Below, in pieces: positions 25,401-36,263 of a stretch of DNA of 64,000 nt. The notes under the pieces are model-generated. The model was not told where the DNA came from and did no database searches. It saw only the letters and a list, made by a program, of their open reading frames with translations. Made by a program: the position numbers and the translations under genes. Position 1 is the first letter of the stretch. Every line of letters starts with the position of its first letter. The stretch is from Tetracentron sinense (taxonomy: Eukaryota; Streptophyta; Magnoliopsida; Trochodendrales; Trochodendraceae), in NCBI GenBank assembly GCA_015143295.1, contig CM026561.1, positions 42,908,875 to 42,972,874 of the forward strand, written 5' to 3'.

Positions 25401-26383
25401 CCCCAAATATATCTTGAAAACCATTTCAGTCTTCAAAGTGAAATTCATAGTTAGTTTTACCTCAAACAAGATGAGAAATAGTAGATATTAATATATTTCA
25501 TGTTGTGGTGGCAGCATCGCCTCCTCCGAACCAGGTCGTGGTGGTGGTAGCAACGCCGCCTCTGAACCAAATGGTAGCATCTCCCAACCCAGTATAGTAT
25601 ATGTTGTTTGATTGTGTTTTTGCTTTTTTCAATTCGTTATGGTACCATCTTGTCCGGTCTGACCCCTTACTCCTTGTTCTTTTTAATCAAATGAAAAATA
25701 GTTTAGTTTTTGGAATCAGGGGTGGTTAAATTTATTAACCATAATGGTTAGTGACTAACATATGTAGAGTATACACATGTTTTGGGTCTACATCATTTGA
25801 ATATAAAAATAAGGGTGTCAACGGGGCCGGGGTTGAGTTTGTATTTTGTGATTTATGAACAAGCCCAAACCAAGTGCAACAGTATACAATAGGTTTTTGA
25901 AACCCGATTTTGGTCCGTTGGTACCCCCTAGATCGAAGGAGAAGAGTCCTGACTTTGGTGCAATGATACCCTTTCCACATGTTAAAGAGCAAGGCTAGCT
26001 CAGTAAAGCTTGAAGGCACAGAACAATGAGACGAGCCTGGTCCTCAAATGGCCAATTGTAAGGTGCATCCTCCATTGATGTGAAATAATCTCAGATATTA
26101 AAAAAATACACATATAGTTGTTTTGAGTTCAAAAATAACAACGCTCCTCAATTTACATTGGTTCCACCTTTGCTGATGTTTAGCCCACCTCGTGCTAGAC
26201 ACAAACGGGCAACAGAGCAACACCGAGTGTTGTTTCCCATCCAAACTCCTTAACGTCGAGTTTGGATGGTTAACAGAGCTCGTTGTTGCATTCTTGCATG
26301 TCTGTGTCTAACCACCGGGTGAGGCCCTTTTCCTCAGTTTACATGGGGTCTACCCTTGTTGATGTTTGACTCACCCTCAACTC

Positions 26384-26496
26384 AATAAAGATCGGAAATA
26401 GTGCAAAACCGAGTGGTGTTGCCCGTCCGAACTCCTTAACGTCGAGTTTGGATGGGCAACAACACTCGATGTTGCACTGTTGCCCGTCTGAGTCTA
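26384..26496 (+). repeat. Representative array hairpin (about 16 full copies in the window)
   Basis: Two nested pairings share one axis. The inner arms GTTGCCCGTCCGAACTCC and GAGTTTGGATGGGCAAC flank the short loop TTAACGTC; the outer arms, around AGTGCAAAACCGAGT and ACTCGATGTTGCACT, extend the stem to about 50-55 bp. Every copy keeps the loop CTTAACGTCGAG or a near variant. A spacer with GGTGGGGCCC and TTGATGTTTGGCCCACC separates neighbouring copies. Confidence 0.85.
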
Positions 26497-26989
26497 ACCA
26501 CAGGGCGGGGCTCATCCTTTGTTCACATTGGGTCCTCCTTTGTTGATGTTTGGCCCACCCCCTGCTTGACATAGACGGGCAACAACACAACTTATTCGAG
26601 AGAGGGAGGGGATATGTTGACTGAAAATTTCATGAAATGGACTTCTCAAACACTCAAAACTTACCTTTTATTCTTCTTTTAAGTTTTAGAAAATATAGTG
26701 TATATGCAGGAGAGAGAGAGAGAGAGAGAGAGATGTGTGACCTGCTCTCTGGGGGACTTCAATGAGTTGCAATTATTATTATTATTATTTGCTAAAGGGA
26801 TTCGTATTGGTGTTTGTACAGTTTTAGAAGTATTTCTTCATTCGGAGAGAGAGAGAGAGAGCTAGCTGTGTATGTACAAGGAGCCCACTCTCCTCCTCTC
26901 CCTATCTCCTTCTATATATAAGAGATAGATAGAAGACCCTTTTGTAAACCACTTTCCAACAATCTATCTTTTGTTTTTCTTTTTTAAAG

Positions 26990-27458
26990 ATGAACTAATC
27001 GAACCTCCCTTCCATTTCCTCAAGACCTATAAGAACCCAACTACACTCCTCCAGTGTTTTTGTTTCACAAGAGCATTACAATTTCAGATCTTAAAAGCCT
27101 CTAGTTCACTGGACATACTGTTAACTACTTCAAAGATATTGATTTTGTAGATCGGGTTGGGCGTAAACGAATAGACATCAATGTGCGCACATCGAACAAA
27201 TAATCACTCTACCGGCTAAAGATCAGCAGCAAGGAAACATATCATCTGCAAACATTGTGGCCCCAATTCTATCTTGAAAACCATTTTAGTCTTCAAAGTG
27301 AAATTCAATGTTGGTTTCGCCTCAAACAAGACAAAGAAATGGTAGATATTACTATCTTTCTTGTGGTCGTGGCAGCACCACCACCTCCGAACCAGATTGT
27401 GGTGGTGGTAGCAATGCTACCTCTGAACCAGGTGGTGACGCCTCCCAACCTAGCATAG
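26990..27458 (+). pseudogene. Decayed array ORF, unit 7
   Basis: ATG AAC TAA, the same early stop as unit 5, suggesting these two share a more recent ancestor or that the stop arose twice. The 3' part is well kept: from 27255 a frame reads WPQFYLENHFSLQSEIQCWF, KQDKEMVDITIF, then VVVAAPPPPNQ and ends at 27458. This copy shows best how the family's C terminus looked. Confidence 0.75.
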
Positions 27459-27889
27459 TATATGTTGATTGGTTATGCTTGTTTGTGTTTTTGCTTTTTT
27501 CAATTTGTTGTGGTACTATCATGTTTAGTCTGACCCTTCACTCCTTGTTCTTTCTAATTATATGAAAAATAGTTTAGTTTTTGGAATCAAGGGTGGTTAA
27601 ATTTATTAACCATAATGGTTAGTGACTAACATATGTAGAGCATACACATGTTTTGGGTTTGCATCATTTGGATATAAAAATAGGGGTGTGAATGGGTCGG
27701 GGTTGAGTTTGTATTTTGTGATTTATGAAAAGGCCCAATCCAAGTGCAACAGTATACAAAACCTGATTTCGGTCCGTTAACACCTCCTAGATCGAAGGAG
27801 AAGAGTCCTGACTTTGTTGCAATGATACCATTTCTACATGTTAAAGAGCAAGGCTAGCTCAGTAAAGCTTGAAGGCCCAGAACAATGAG

Positions 27890-28545
27890 ACGAGCCTAGT
27901 CCTCAAATGACCGATTGTAGGGTGTATCCTCCATTGATGTGAATGCATCTCATAGTTTTCAAAAAAATAGCCATATGAACTCCTTAACGTCGAGTTTGGA
28001 TGGGCAACAATGCTCGGTGTTGCGTTGTTGCCCGTCTCTGTCTAACCACCGGGTGGGGCTTGTCCTCTGTTCACATGGGTCCACCTTTGTTGATGTTTAG
28101 CCAACCCCCTACAATACACAGATGGGCATTAACAATAAGTGTTGTTGCTCATCTGAACTCCTTAACATCAAGTTTGGATGGTCAACAATGATCGTTGTTG
28201 TGATGTTGCCCATCTGTGTCTAACCACTGGGTGGGGCCCATACTCAATTCACATGGGATTCACCCTTATTGATGTTTGGCCCATTCTCTGCTAGACATAG
28301 ATGAGTAACAATGCAACAACGAGCGTTGTTGCCCATCCAAACTCATTAACGTCGAGTTTGGATGATTAGCAGTGCTCGTTGTTGCCCATTTATATCTAAA
28401 CATCGGGTGGGGCCCATCCTCTATTCACATGAGGTCCACCCTTGTTGATGTTTGGCCCACCCTTGCTAGCCAGAGACGAGCAACAACGAGAGTTGTTGCT
28501 CTTCCAAACTCCTTAACGTCGAGTTTGGATGGGCAAACAATGTTA
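27890..28545 (+). repeat. Array unit 8: partial, hairpins only, extra tandem copies
   Basis: After about 85 bp of leader the sequence enters the right half of a hairpin (27976-28043), then two full hairpins (about 28117-28222 and 28300-28398) and a left half with its loop (28473-28545), spaced 167-185 bp. There is no GA repeat, TATA box or reading frame. The hairpin block has thus expanded alone at this edge of the array. Confidence 0.8.
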
Positions 28546-29184
28546 GCCAAAACTCAATTTTGGTGTCGTACGCCCAGTGACGTACCATATTTGCAATAAA
28601 CAAATCCGTATTGTAGCTAAGACACGTGTAGTGAAGTGTAATATCCCTAGTGATACTGCATAAGTTATAATCGATGTTAAAGCTACTTATTTTCTTTCTT
28701 GTATTTGATTAAAACTTATATGTGGAAATAACTGCAAAATAGTTGTTGAATGATTAATCAGTTCATAATTTTTCTAGTTTGCTTGAATAAAAGTTACTGG
28801 TGGCAATTCTGTAAACAAACCGCCAACCTACAAGAACCTATCTTTTTTCTTTTTCTTTCCATGTTTTGGGTTGAAGTATAGAGAAAGACTCACAAAATGT
28901 AGATGCCCTTGAAATCATTGCATCTTCATTTTGACTCTCGGTTTCCATCACGAAATGCAAACCCACAACAGATGAAAAATCAAAATAAAAAGTGATTAAA
29001 AACTCCCGATAGGTCCGATAACACCAAACATAAAGTAGGGTAAAGAGATCAATAATATACCGACAAATTTCTTAAAGCTTTTTTTTTTTTTTTTAATCTG
29101 GAAGCATGCATGAAAAGGAAGAAAAAAAGATAATCAAAATCCAACAACAAATCGTCTCATAATTCAAGCCTCTGTTGCCGGCGG
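28546..29184. other. Gap between the hairpin array and the Helitron: no gene seen
   Basis: AT-rich sequence without a recognisable frame. It may contain the 5' end of the Helitron, which starts with TC and has no inverted repeat and so cannot be placed by eye. Confidence 0.5.
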
Positions 29185-30733
29185 TTGGGGGCTACTGTCT
29201 GTTGGGCGGTGCTTAAGCTATTGCGGCGGGATGGACTCCCGGTTGGGCGGCTACTTCAGCTATCATCACTTGGTAACAAACCAAAGTTTACCCAATTATA
29301 TGTCCATAACAGCAAAAATGAAATACAATATCGTATTGAAGTTGTGAATTTCAAAAGTAATCCTACAAAAATTGAAGCTTTTGTGTTACGTGGACCACAA
29401 TGCATGTTGGATGATATCAATTCTTATGTGAAAGTGTTCCACAATGCTAGAGATACGTTAACCGAAAGTCACATTCCTAACTTGAGTATATGAATTCTAG
29501 GGTCTAGAGATGGGCGACAATACACTAGACCAATGACCAATGAAATTGCTACATTAATAATTGGTGATGGAACTGAAGATGTGGAAAATCGTGACATTAT
29601 TGTGTGTACTATAGACGGGTACCTAAAAAGGATAAATGAGAGACACCCCTCTTACATGCCGTTGCAATATCCTCTACTCTTTCCATATGGAGAAGATGGA
29701 TGACGAAAAAAAATATCTTTCACAGTTGATTCGATTCGTTCTTGAAAAGGAGGTTTCAATAAGAGAATATTATGCATTTAGATTATAATTTTGAAATAAA
29801 GAAGGGGACACATTATTTCAATGGCGGCCATTTGTTTCAACAATTTGTGGTTGATACTTATGCAGCTATTGAACATAATCAACTAAACTGGGCATGAATG
29901 AATCAGTGTAAATTGCGTTTAGACTTATATAAGAGTTTAGAAGATACTGTAACTATTAGAGATGTTGAAGCATCAACTGTGGGGAGGAGATTTATTTTAC
30001 CATCTTCTTTTATTGGATGTCCGCGTAATATGATACAATATTATCAGGATGCTATGACAATATGTTGATGGGCAAGTCTTCCAGATCTTTTTATTACGTT
30101 CACATGCAATCCAAAGTGGTTTGAATTACAACTAGAACTTGAAAGATTACCTGGACAACGACCTGAAGATAGGCCAGATGTAGTGGCACGAATATTTAGG
30201 ATCAAATTGAAATAATTGATGTTAGATTTAAAGAAGATAAACATTTTTGGAAAAGTTATAGCTGGTAAGCTTGGATTCGTTCTACGTATTTATATTTTTT
30301 TCTATGTTTTAAATACGCATAATGTTATTATACATTTTTTTAACGTATTTTATTTTTTAACAGATGTTCATGTAATTGTGTTCCAAAAAAGAGATTTTCC
30401 ACATGCACATATATTACTAACATTGGCAAAAGATGACAAGCTAGTTTCACCAGATGAAATAAATGATAACATCTCTGCAAAACTTCGTGATCAGCGGACG
30501 GATCCTTTGGCATATGAAACAATTGTGAAGTGCATGATACATGGTTCATGTGGTGTTGTCAATCCTAGGTCTCCATGCATGGTAGATGGGAAGTGTTCGA
30601 AAAGATACCCAAGGAAATTTGTGAAGGAAACAAGAATTGATGAAAATGGATTTGTTATTTATCGACGTCGAGATGATGGAAAAAGTGTGAATATTAATGG
30701 TTTTGATGTCGATAAACGTTGAGTCATCCCATA
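29185..30733 (+). pseudogene. Helitron Rep/helicase, N-terminal part (Rep domain), broken
   Basis: One frame reads FTQLYVHNSKNEIQYRIE, then after an in-frame TGA at 29491 continues GSRDGRQYTRP, INERHPSYMPLQYPLLFPYG. After frameshifts it reads LPDLFITFTCNPKWFELQLE and, past an intron-like gap (30265-30363), the HUH motif region FQKRDFPHAHILLTL, then YETIVKCMIHGSCG and CSKRYPRKF. These are landmarks of the Helitron-like N-terminal Rep domain, which nicks DNA for rolling-circle transposition. The reading ends at VIPY, where an insertion starts. At least three stops or frameshifts make it dead. Confidence 0.9.
30265..30363 (+). other. Putative intron in the Helitron Rep gene
   Basis: GTAAGC at 30265 and TTTTTAACAG ending at 30363 bracket a 99-bp AT-rich stretch. 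Removing it joins FGKVIA to DVHVIVFQKRDFPHAH in one frame, as in Rep proteins of other plants. Confidence 0.6.
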
Positions 30734-32444
30734 TGTAACGACCCCAAATCTTATTTTGACCGAAATAGGACACTGGGTCGTCGCATTTCTTAAACCTGCT
30801 TAAATCTCATGATATACAAAGCATACAGCACTAGTCTCCAAAAATGAGAATAATAAAATTTCGCTATAAACCAAACCATCTTGCACAAATGTAATTTGCC
30901 CAACATAACCCACCATGATTAAAATCCCCAAAGTATAAACTTTATGCAACATCATCTAAAACTATTACAATTCTCTTAAAATGAAAATAAGAAACCTAAT
31001 AGTAAGGAGACCGGTCTAGGTCTCTCACTTCCTCGGTGAAGAGATCTCCTTCTTCCTCTTCTCCGTACGCCTTCTCTTTCCAAGACTCCGCTATTTGTTC
31101 CGACTCTAAACCTACCAATAATAACAGATCGACTGAGTATTGAAAATACTAAGTGGATAAGTAGTTTAACCCACGACATAATATCGATTTAATATATTCA
31201 ATAACATAATCATTTCTTAAAATTAGAGTGCGTAAGAGCATGCGAGACATATCTTCATCTTGACTCGTGTAGACCTGTGAGTGTGAGAGACTCTTAGACT
31301 TGATCTTACATGATGCATGTTTTTATGAGCTTGCGAGGTAATTCTTATGTGATTCCATGTCTCTTCCGTGGACTAATACTTATGAGCTTGTGAGATATTC
31401 CTTATGCATGCATGCTTGTGAGAGATGTGAGACTCATGAGACTTATAGACTTACAATGCAAGTGAACGTGTGCTTGAGTGTCGTAATTGACATTCAAGTT
31501 GGTCATCGCTTAGATTATGATCTCCCACCATGGAAACTCCACTATATTGTCCATACCATATAGTTAGAGAATTCTTGGTTTGAAAGATTTTCCTCTAAGT
31601 ATTGGCTTACCCGAATATCAATCACTAATCAATATACATAGGGCATAATTTAACACAAGAATCATACTTAACATTTTAGTTTAATCTAGCATAAGAATCA
31701 TAGTTAACATTTTAGCATGATTTACCAATTTCCATATTCCATTCCATAATATTCAATTCATCTCACTCTCATTCATACATAAAAAACAAACACCCTTCCT
31801 TCATTTCATCTAGCTCATCCTACATTCAAACTTACATCACCATAAATATACATCCAATCCCATCACCATCCATTCAAGCCCAATCCATCATCATTTTCCT
31901 TCCACCATTTCCAATGATTCATTAATTAACAAAGCATAGAGCATAAACTACTAACTTTCATCATTTTAAACACATGTCAAAATCCTCATTTCATGAATAG
32001 AATCCCTCATTCATCATTATATACCATTTTCCCATGAAAATCTTGTAAGAAATCTCTTAATCAACATACTTAAGCTTAGAGATTACTTAATAGAGTAAGT
32101 TAGAAACCATATCGACCTTTGGGATCCTTCCCTTGAATCCAAATCGTAAGATGAAGCTCCTTGAAGCTTTGGGGTTAATCTCCAAGCAAATCTTCTTCTT
32201 CTCCAAGCAAAACTCTTCTCCTCCAAGTCAAATCCTCTTGAAACCCTAGGTTTTCTCTCCCTTTTTTGCCAAATTAGGTTAGAAACCCTTTAGAGTCTAA
32301 AACACTCGAATTAGAAGTGCTATTTATAGGCTAGGGGTTTAAAACCCTCATTTCCGTAACTCTTTTAAATACCTGAATTGCGACTTGCGATCGATGGTCA
32401 TATTGGGAGATCGATCATCGCTCGCCTGACGATCGATCGTCGCA
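30734..32444. mobile_element. Probable solo LTR (TGTAACGACCCC type), 1.7 kb, inside the Helitron
   Basis: It begins TGTAACGACCCCAAATC right after the Helitron codons for VIPY and ends GATCGATCGTCGCA just before codons for AIESCWRIF, where the Helitron resumes. TG...CA ends and the CGACCC start are typical of Ty3/gypsy LTRs. No target duplication is visible. Judged by other Helitrons, about 90 Helitron codons between VIPY and AIESCWRI are also missing, so a deletion went with or followed the insertion. Confidence 0.45.
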
Positions 32445-33347
32445 TTTGCTATTGAATCCTGTTGGCGAATTTTTGATTTTGAACTCCAACAACAATATCC
32501 GCGTGTTGAACGCTTGTAGTACTATCTACCTAATGAACAGTTTGTTATATTTATGAGACTCTAACAAAATTGAGTCAGTAATGGCATGACTATGCATTAA
32601 AGATGCAATGCTTACGCAGTGGTTTGAAATAAACATAGCACATGAAAATGCAAGATCATTAACTTATGCTGAATTCCTATAAGATGGGTTTGGACTAAAG
32701 ATAGGCGAGAATGGACAAGACGGGAGAACAAATTTTCTATCAGAAAGTTATATTATGCACATCCTAATTCAAGAGAACGTTACTATCTATGGATGTTGCT
32801 AAATATTGTTCGAGGATCAACAAGTTATGACGATATAAGAACTATTAATGGCAATATATATCCTAACTTTAAAGCTGCTTGCTCTGATCTTGACTTATTA
32901 GAAGATGACAATGAATGACATGAATCACTAACAGAGGCATCGACTTGGGCTACAGGAAAACAGTTGTGCAATATGTTTTGTTCAATGCTAATATTTTCCG
33001 AGACAAAAAATCCACTTAATATATGGGAAAGACATTGGGAGGACCTTATTGATGACCTTCAAAGTACAACAAGAAGAGAAACAAGTGACTCAGAACTATG
33101 TTTGGACATAGAAGTATTAAAAGACATGAGCTTGAATGAAATTGAAATGATTTTAAACCGGAATGAGAGGTCTCTTAAAGAGTTTGCACGTATGTCAATA
33201 CCAAATCGTCAATATATAAAACTGGTTTCAAATAGACTCATCGGAGAAGAACTAAGTTATGATGTTGAAGAGAAGGAAAGTCAATTCAAGATTTTTGCAT
33301 TCAGGATTAAATCAATATCAAAGATTGGTGTTTGAAAAAGTAGTTGA
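32445..33347 (+). pseudogene. Helitron Rep/helicase, middle part, broken
   Basis: It resumes with AIESCWRIFDFELQQQYPRV and ERL, then after frameshifts FSIRKLYYAHPNSRERYYL, NIVRGSTSYDDIRTINGNIY, WATGKQLCNMFCSMLIF, and ends LNQYQRLVFEKVVD. This is the linker between Rep and the Pif1-like helicase domain. It is interrupted at VVD by the long solo LTR. Confidence 0.88.
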
Positions 33348-36263
33348 TGTGAACGCATAAATTTACCGCCTTTCCTCCCCTCTCAACTCTAAGTATCGGA
33401 ATAAGGTCCGAGAGTGGAGGAATAACGCTAAATCTATTTTTAAGAGTCGCCACCTACTTAGGGGAAGTAGGATACCGAGATAATCCAAATGAGGGGGTCT
33501 ACGGTCCAGAATAGTCTAGGTAAGAGATCCCTTTAGGTCCTGGGGAAGGGGTTAGGCACCCCAGGACCTCCATCTGATGATGGTAACCTACTCATTAGGT
33601 CTAAATCAAACATTAAAAAAAAATCACTTAACATTTCCTAAAATTTATTAATTTTGCTAATCGAAATCAAAAGGGGGTGTAAAAAAAGTTTATTTTTGGT
33701 TGGGGTCGAACCCTGATTGGGCTGCCTACTTATCCGGTTAGTCGGAATCAGACCCTCATAGTAGTTCGGGATCCGTGACTGTTTTTATACTCGTTTCGAA
33801 GTGTGGTCACTTCCAACTCGTGTTTGAGTTGGGGAGGGGAAGTGGAATTGAGATTTATGAATCTCAACCCGGGAGATGGCCGCGTAGCTAGGTGCTCGTG
33901 GGGGAGCTCTAGGGGGCGTTCATTTATTAGGGTAAGTCCTTTTTGCATTTTGTGGGTTTTTAAATGTTTTTGTATTTTTTATTTCTTTTTTTTTTGTATT
34001 TTTTAATTTTGGCAAGTTTTAACTAGTCAAGAACTAAACTAAATGCCCAAGGTAGGCAAAAAGGAAAATAAAGCCTAACTGACTTAATTAACTTAAAGGC
34101 AAAGAGCAGGGCGGATCGAGCGGCCTTAAACCAAAAGAGGCTATGGTTTAAATATGGACCCTGCTCTAGGTCCCAAGGGAAGATAGACCAGTACCTTTAA
34201 TTTATTTTAATCTTTTTATATTTTTTTTGTTGTTTCTTTTTTGTAAGACTAACTAACGGGGTGGGCCAATTATTTAGGGTTAAAAAAGGAAAACTATCTA
34301 AGTGCCCAATGTAGGCAAAATAGGAAAAGAAAAATCGCGGCCTATCTCTATTGCACACACATGGATAATATATACATACACAACAAAATAGATGGGTCCC
34401 AAGGGAAAGTTAATGGGCCAAGGCCCATTGACCACTAATGGTCAATTGGCTTTGGTCCGCTATCTTTCTAAGGTCTCGAGAAATAGGCCCTATCTAAGGG
34501 CCCAAAAGATTCAAATCTCCTACTCAAATTATGAACTATCAAAACATTATACTACAATAAAATAAAATAAAGAGGGAAAAGATATACCTGCGAGGGTTGT
34601 TAGGAGAGTTGATGACGATTGAGAAGTAGAAGGACCGCTCTATCTCTCAAAAAAAAAGAAAAAAAATCCACAGAACAATGGATAACAAAATAATATTTAA
34701 AATAAACAAAAAAATGAGAGATAAGAGCACTGGAATGGAATTTTTTCTCCTGCACAGATCAAGAACATAAGCAATTAATAATAATAATAAAATAAATAAA
34801 TTAAAATCACTAGAATTTCCAAATGTATAAATCTAGATCTAGAAAAGTTGGGATGAGAGAGGGACAGGGACGAATGGAATTCTGGAGCCTGCAAGGAGTG
34901 AGGTGGAGGGGAGATAAATCTGTAACTGGGAAAAAAGGAGTTGCAGACCAAATTATGAACCAAAATGGAAACACATGAATAAATAACTAAATCAATATGA
35001 AAGGAATTCTCAAAATATACAGAGATCTAACAAAAAAATAAAAAATAAAATAAACAAATAAATAAAATAAAAAAATAAATGGTTCGCCTGAGACCGGACT
35101 TGGCCGGATTTTAGGGGTGGTTGCATGAGTGACGAACACGAGAGATCATAACAAAAATCAGCAAACATAGATCTAGATCTATAGATCCGGATTCAAAACT
35201 CTTGATCTCTTGATCTATGGATCTAGATCTAGAAGGAAAAGGGAATTGGGAATAAGAGAAGCTTACAAGGGTTGCACAGGAACTTGGAATGGTGAAGAGA
35301 ATCTCAGAACGACTCGGCTAGAAACGGCAACGCCGGGGAAGATAATCGGAGCCTGCTGCCGCCGACGATGGAATGATAGGCTAGATCTGTGATGGAGTAA
35401 GATGATGGCGTGAGGTACTGCCGATGCACTAAAAGGAACTCAGGTGAAGAACTTTGAGGTTTAGATCTGGAATTTCCAGATCTAAATCTAAGAAAACTGA
35501 AATGGAAGATGAAACCCATACGATTACCTGCTTACCGGAGCTGGTAGTGACGGCTTGGCTCGCCGGAGGGGAAAAGTGAAAATGGATCTTGGGATGGATC
35601 GGGACAGAATTTGGGGGCGTACAGCTGCTACCGGCCGAGAACGAGAGATCAATGGTGTTTGATCTCTCCGATCCTCAAAACCCAAGGAGATCTAGAAGGG
35701 AGGAGCTGCTACGCTGGTGGAGTTGCAGACGTCGGTGATGGGCTGACAGAACCTTCGTAGATAGGTTGTCACCGGAGAAGATGGAGGAATAGCGGCTCGC
35801 CGGAGAAATCGTGGTATAGGCGTGATGGTGCGCCTGCCGCCGGACTGATGTTGCCTTGGATCAGAGATGTAGGCTCGGTGTTATACCGTTTTTGCCAAAG
35901 AAAGAGAAAAGAGAGGAGAGAAATCGGGAAGGAAGGAGATGGGGCTACTAACCGAATGAGGTTAGGGTTTGAAAACCCTCCCCTTTGGTTTATATAGTAA
36001 CGGGTTTTTTGGGCTTGAATGTTATAGGCCCTTTAAGGGATTGGGTTTTGCAATTGGGTCGTGGATCACAAGATTGCCCATGGGCTCTGGATACGGGATA
36101 TCCTCTACTCTCTCTCTCACACACGAAATAATAGTAAATAAATAAAAATAAATAAATAATAAAGAAATAAAAAATAAAAATAAATAAAAAAAATAATAAT
36201 AATAATCAATAATATTGAATTTGCCAGGAGGATTTTCAAGGGTGTAAAAATGGGGTGTTCACA
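33348..36263. mobile_element. Long solo LTR, 2916 bp, inserted in the Helitron (Ogre/Tat-like)
   Basis: The ends are TGTGAACGC and GTGTTCACA. A perfect 5-bp target duplication GTTGA lies at 33343-33347 and 36264-36268; removing the insert restores the Helitron codons VVEACN exactly. It has no internal domain, so it is a solo LTR or a non-coding derivative. It shares the modules AAGAGTCGCCAC, GGGTTAGGCACCCC and TTGGGCTGCCTAC with the element at 60110. The great length and these motifs point to the Ogre/Tat group of Ty3/gypsy elements (inference). It contains T/A-rich low-complexity runs (36117-36210). Confidence 0.8.

Larger units (their letters stand above)
24121..26030 (+). repeat. Array unit 6 (1910 bp)
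   Basis: Full-length unit. Hairpins at about 24290-24393 and 24465-24577, half hairpin at 24640-24670, GA repeats at 24818-24850 and 24979-24999, TATA at 25051, reading frame from 25128, nested inverted repeat at about 25812-25929. Confidence 0.85.
26031..27889 (+). repeat. Array unit 7 (1859 bp)
   Basis: Full-length unit. Hairpins at about 26199-26309 and 26384-26496, half hairpin at 26567-26600, GA repeats at 26709-26732 and 26845-26862, TATA at 26913, reading frame from 26990, nested inverted repeat at about 27682-27789. Confidence 0.85.
15961..28545 (+). repeat. Tandem array of seven 1.25-1.93-kb hairpin/ORF units plus a partial eighth
   Basis: Landmark phrases such as GAGTCTGGTCCTCAAATG recur at 15961, 17893, 19700, 20952, 22799, 24121, 26031 and 27890, all on the same strand. 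Each unit runs in this order: a leader; two long hairpins plus one half hairpin about 180 bp apart; a GA-dinucleotide stretch; a TATA box; a reading frame opening ATGAACCAA; a 3' region with GGTACCATCC; and a small inverted repeat with ends GGGTGTCAA/TTGACACCCC. The copies diverge by substitutions and small indels, and two carry large deletions. The array makes up a fifth of the window. It may be an amplified non-autonomous transposon or a decayed tandem gene cluster; I do not recognise it as a described family. Confidence 0.9.

Noticed and set aside
12892-28545. CRISPR array or other bacterial repeat system
   Set aside because: The repeats are long, diverged units with promoters and hairpins in plant DNA; there are no short identical repeats with unique spacers and no cas genes.
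23114-28599. Plus-strand frames with MGSTLVDVWPTLSS and SLDGQQ words
   Set aside because: They translate the hairpin and spacer repeats of the tandem array. The same words recur in several frames and units without start-codon or codon-position conservation.
30734-36263. The two insertions in the Helitron being the two LTRs of one retrotransposon
   Set aside because: They differ in ends (TGTAACGACC against TGTGAACGC), length and sequence, and Helitron coding sequence lies between them.
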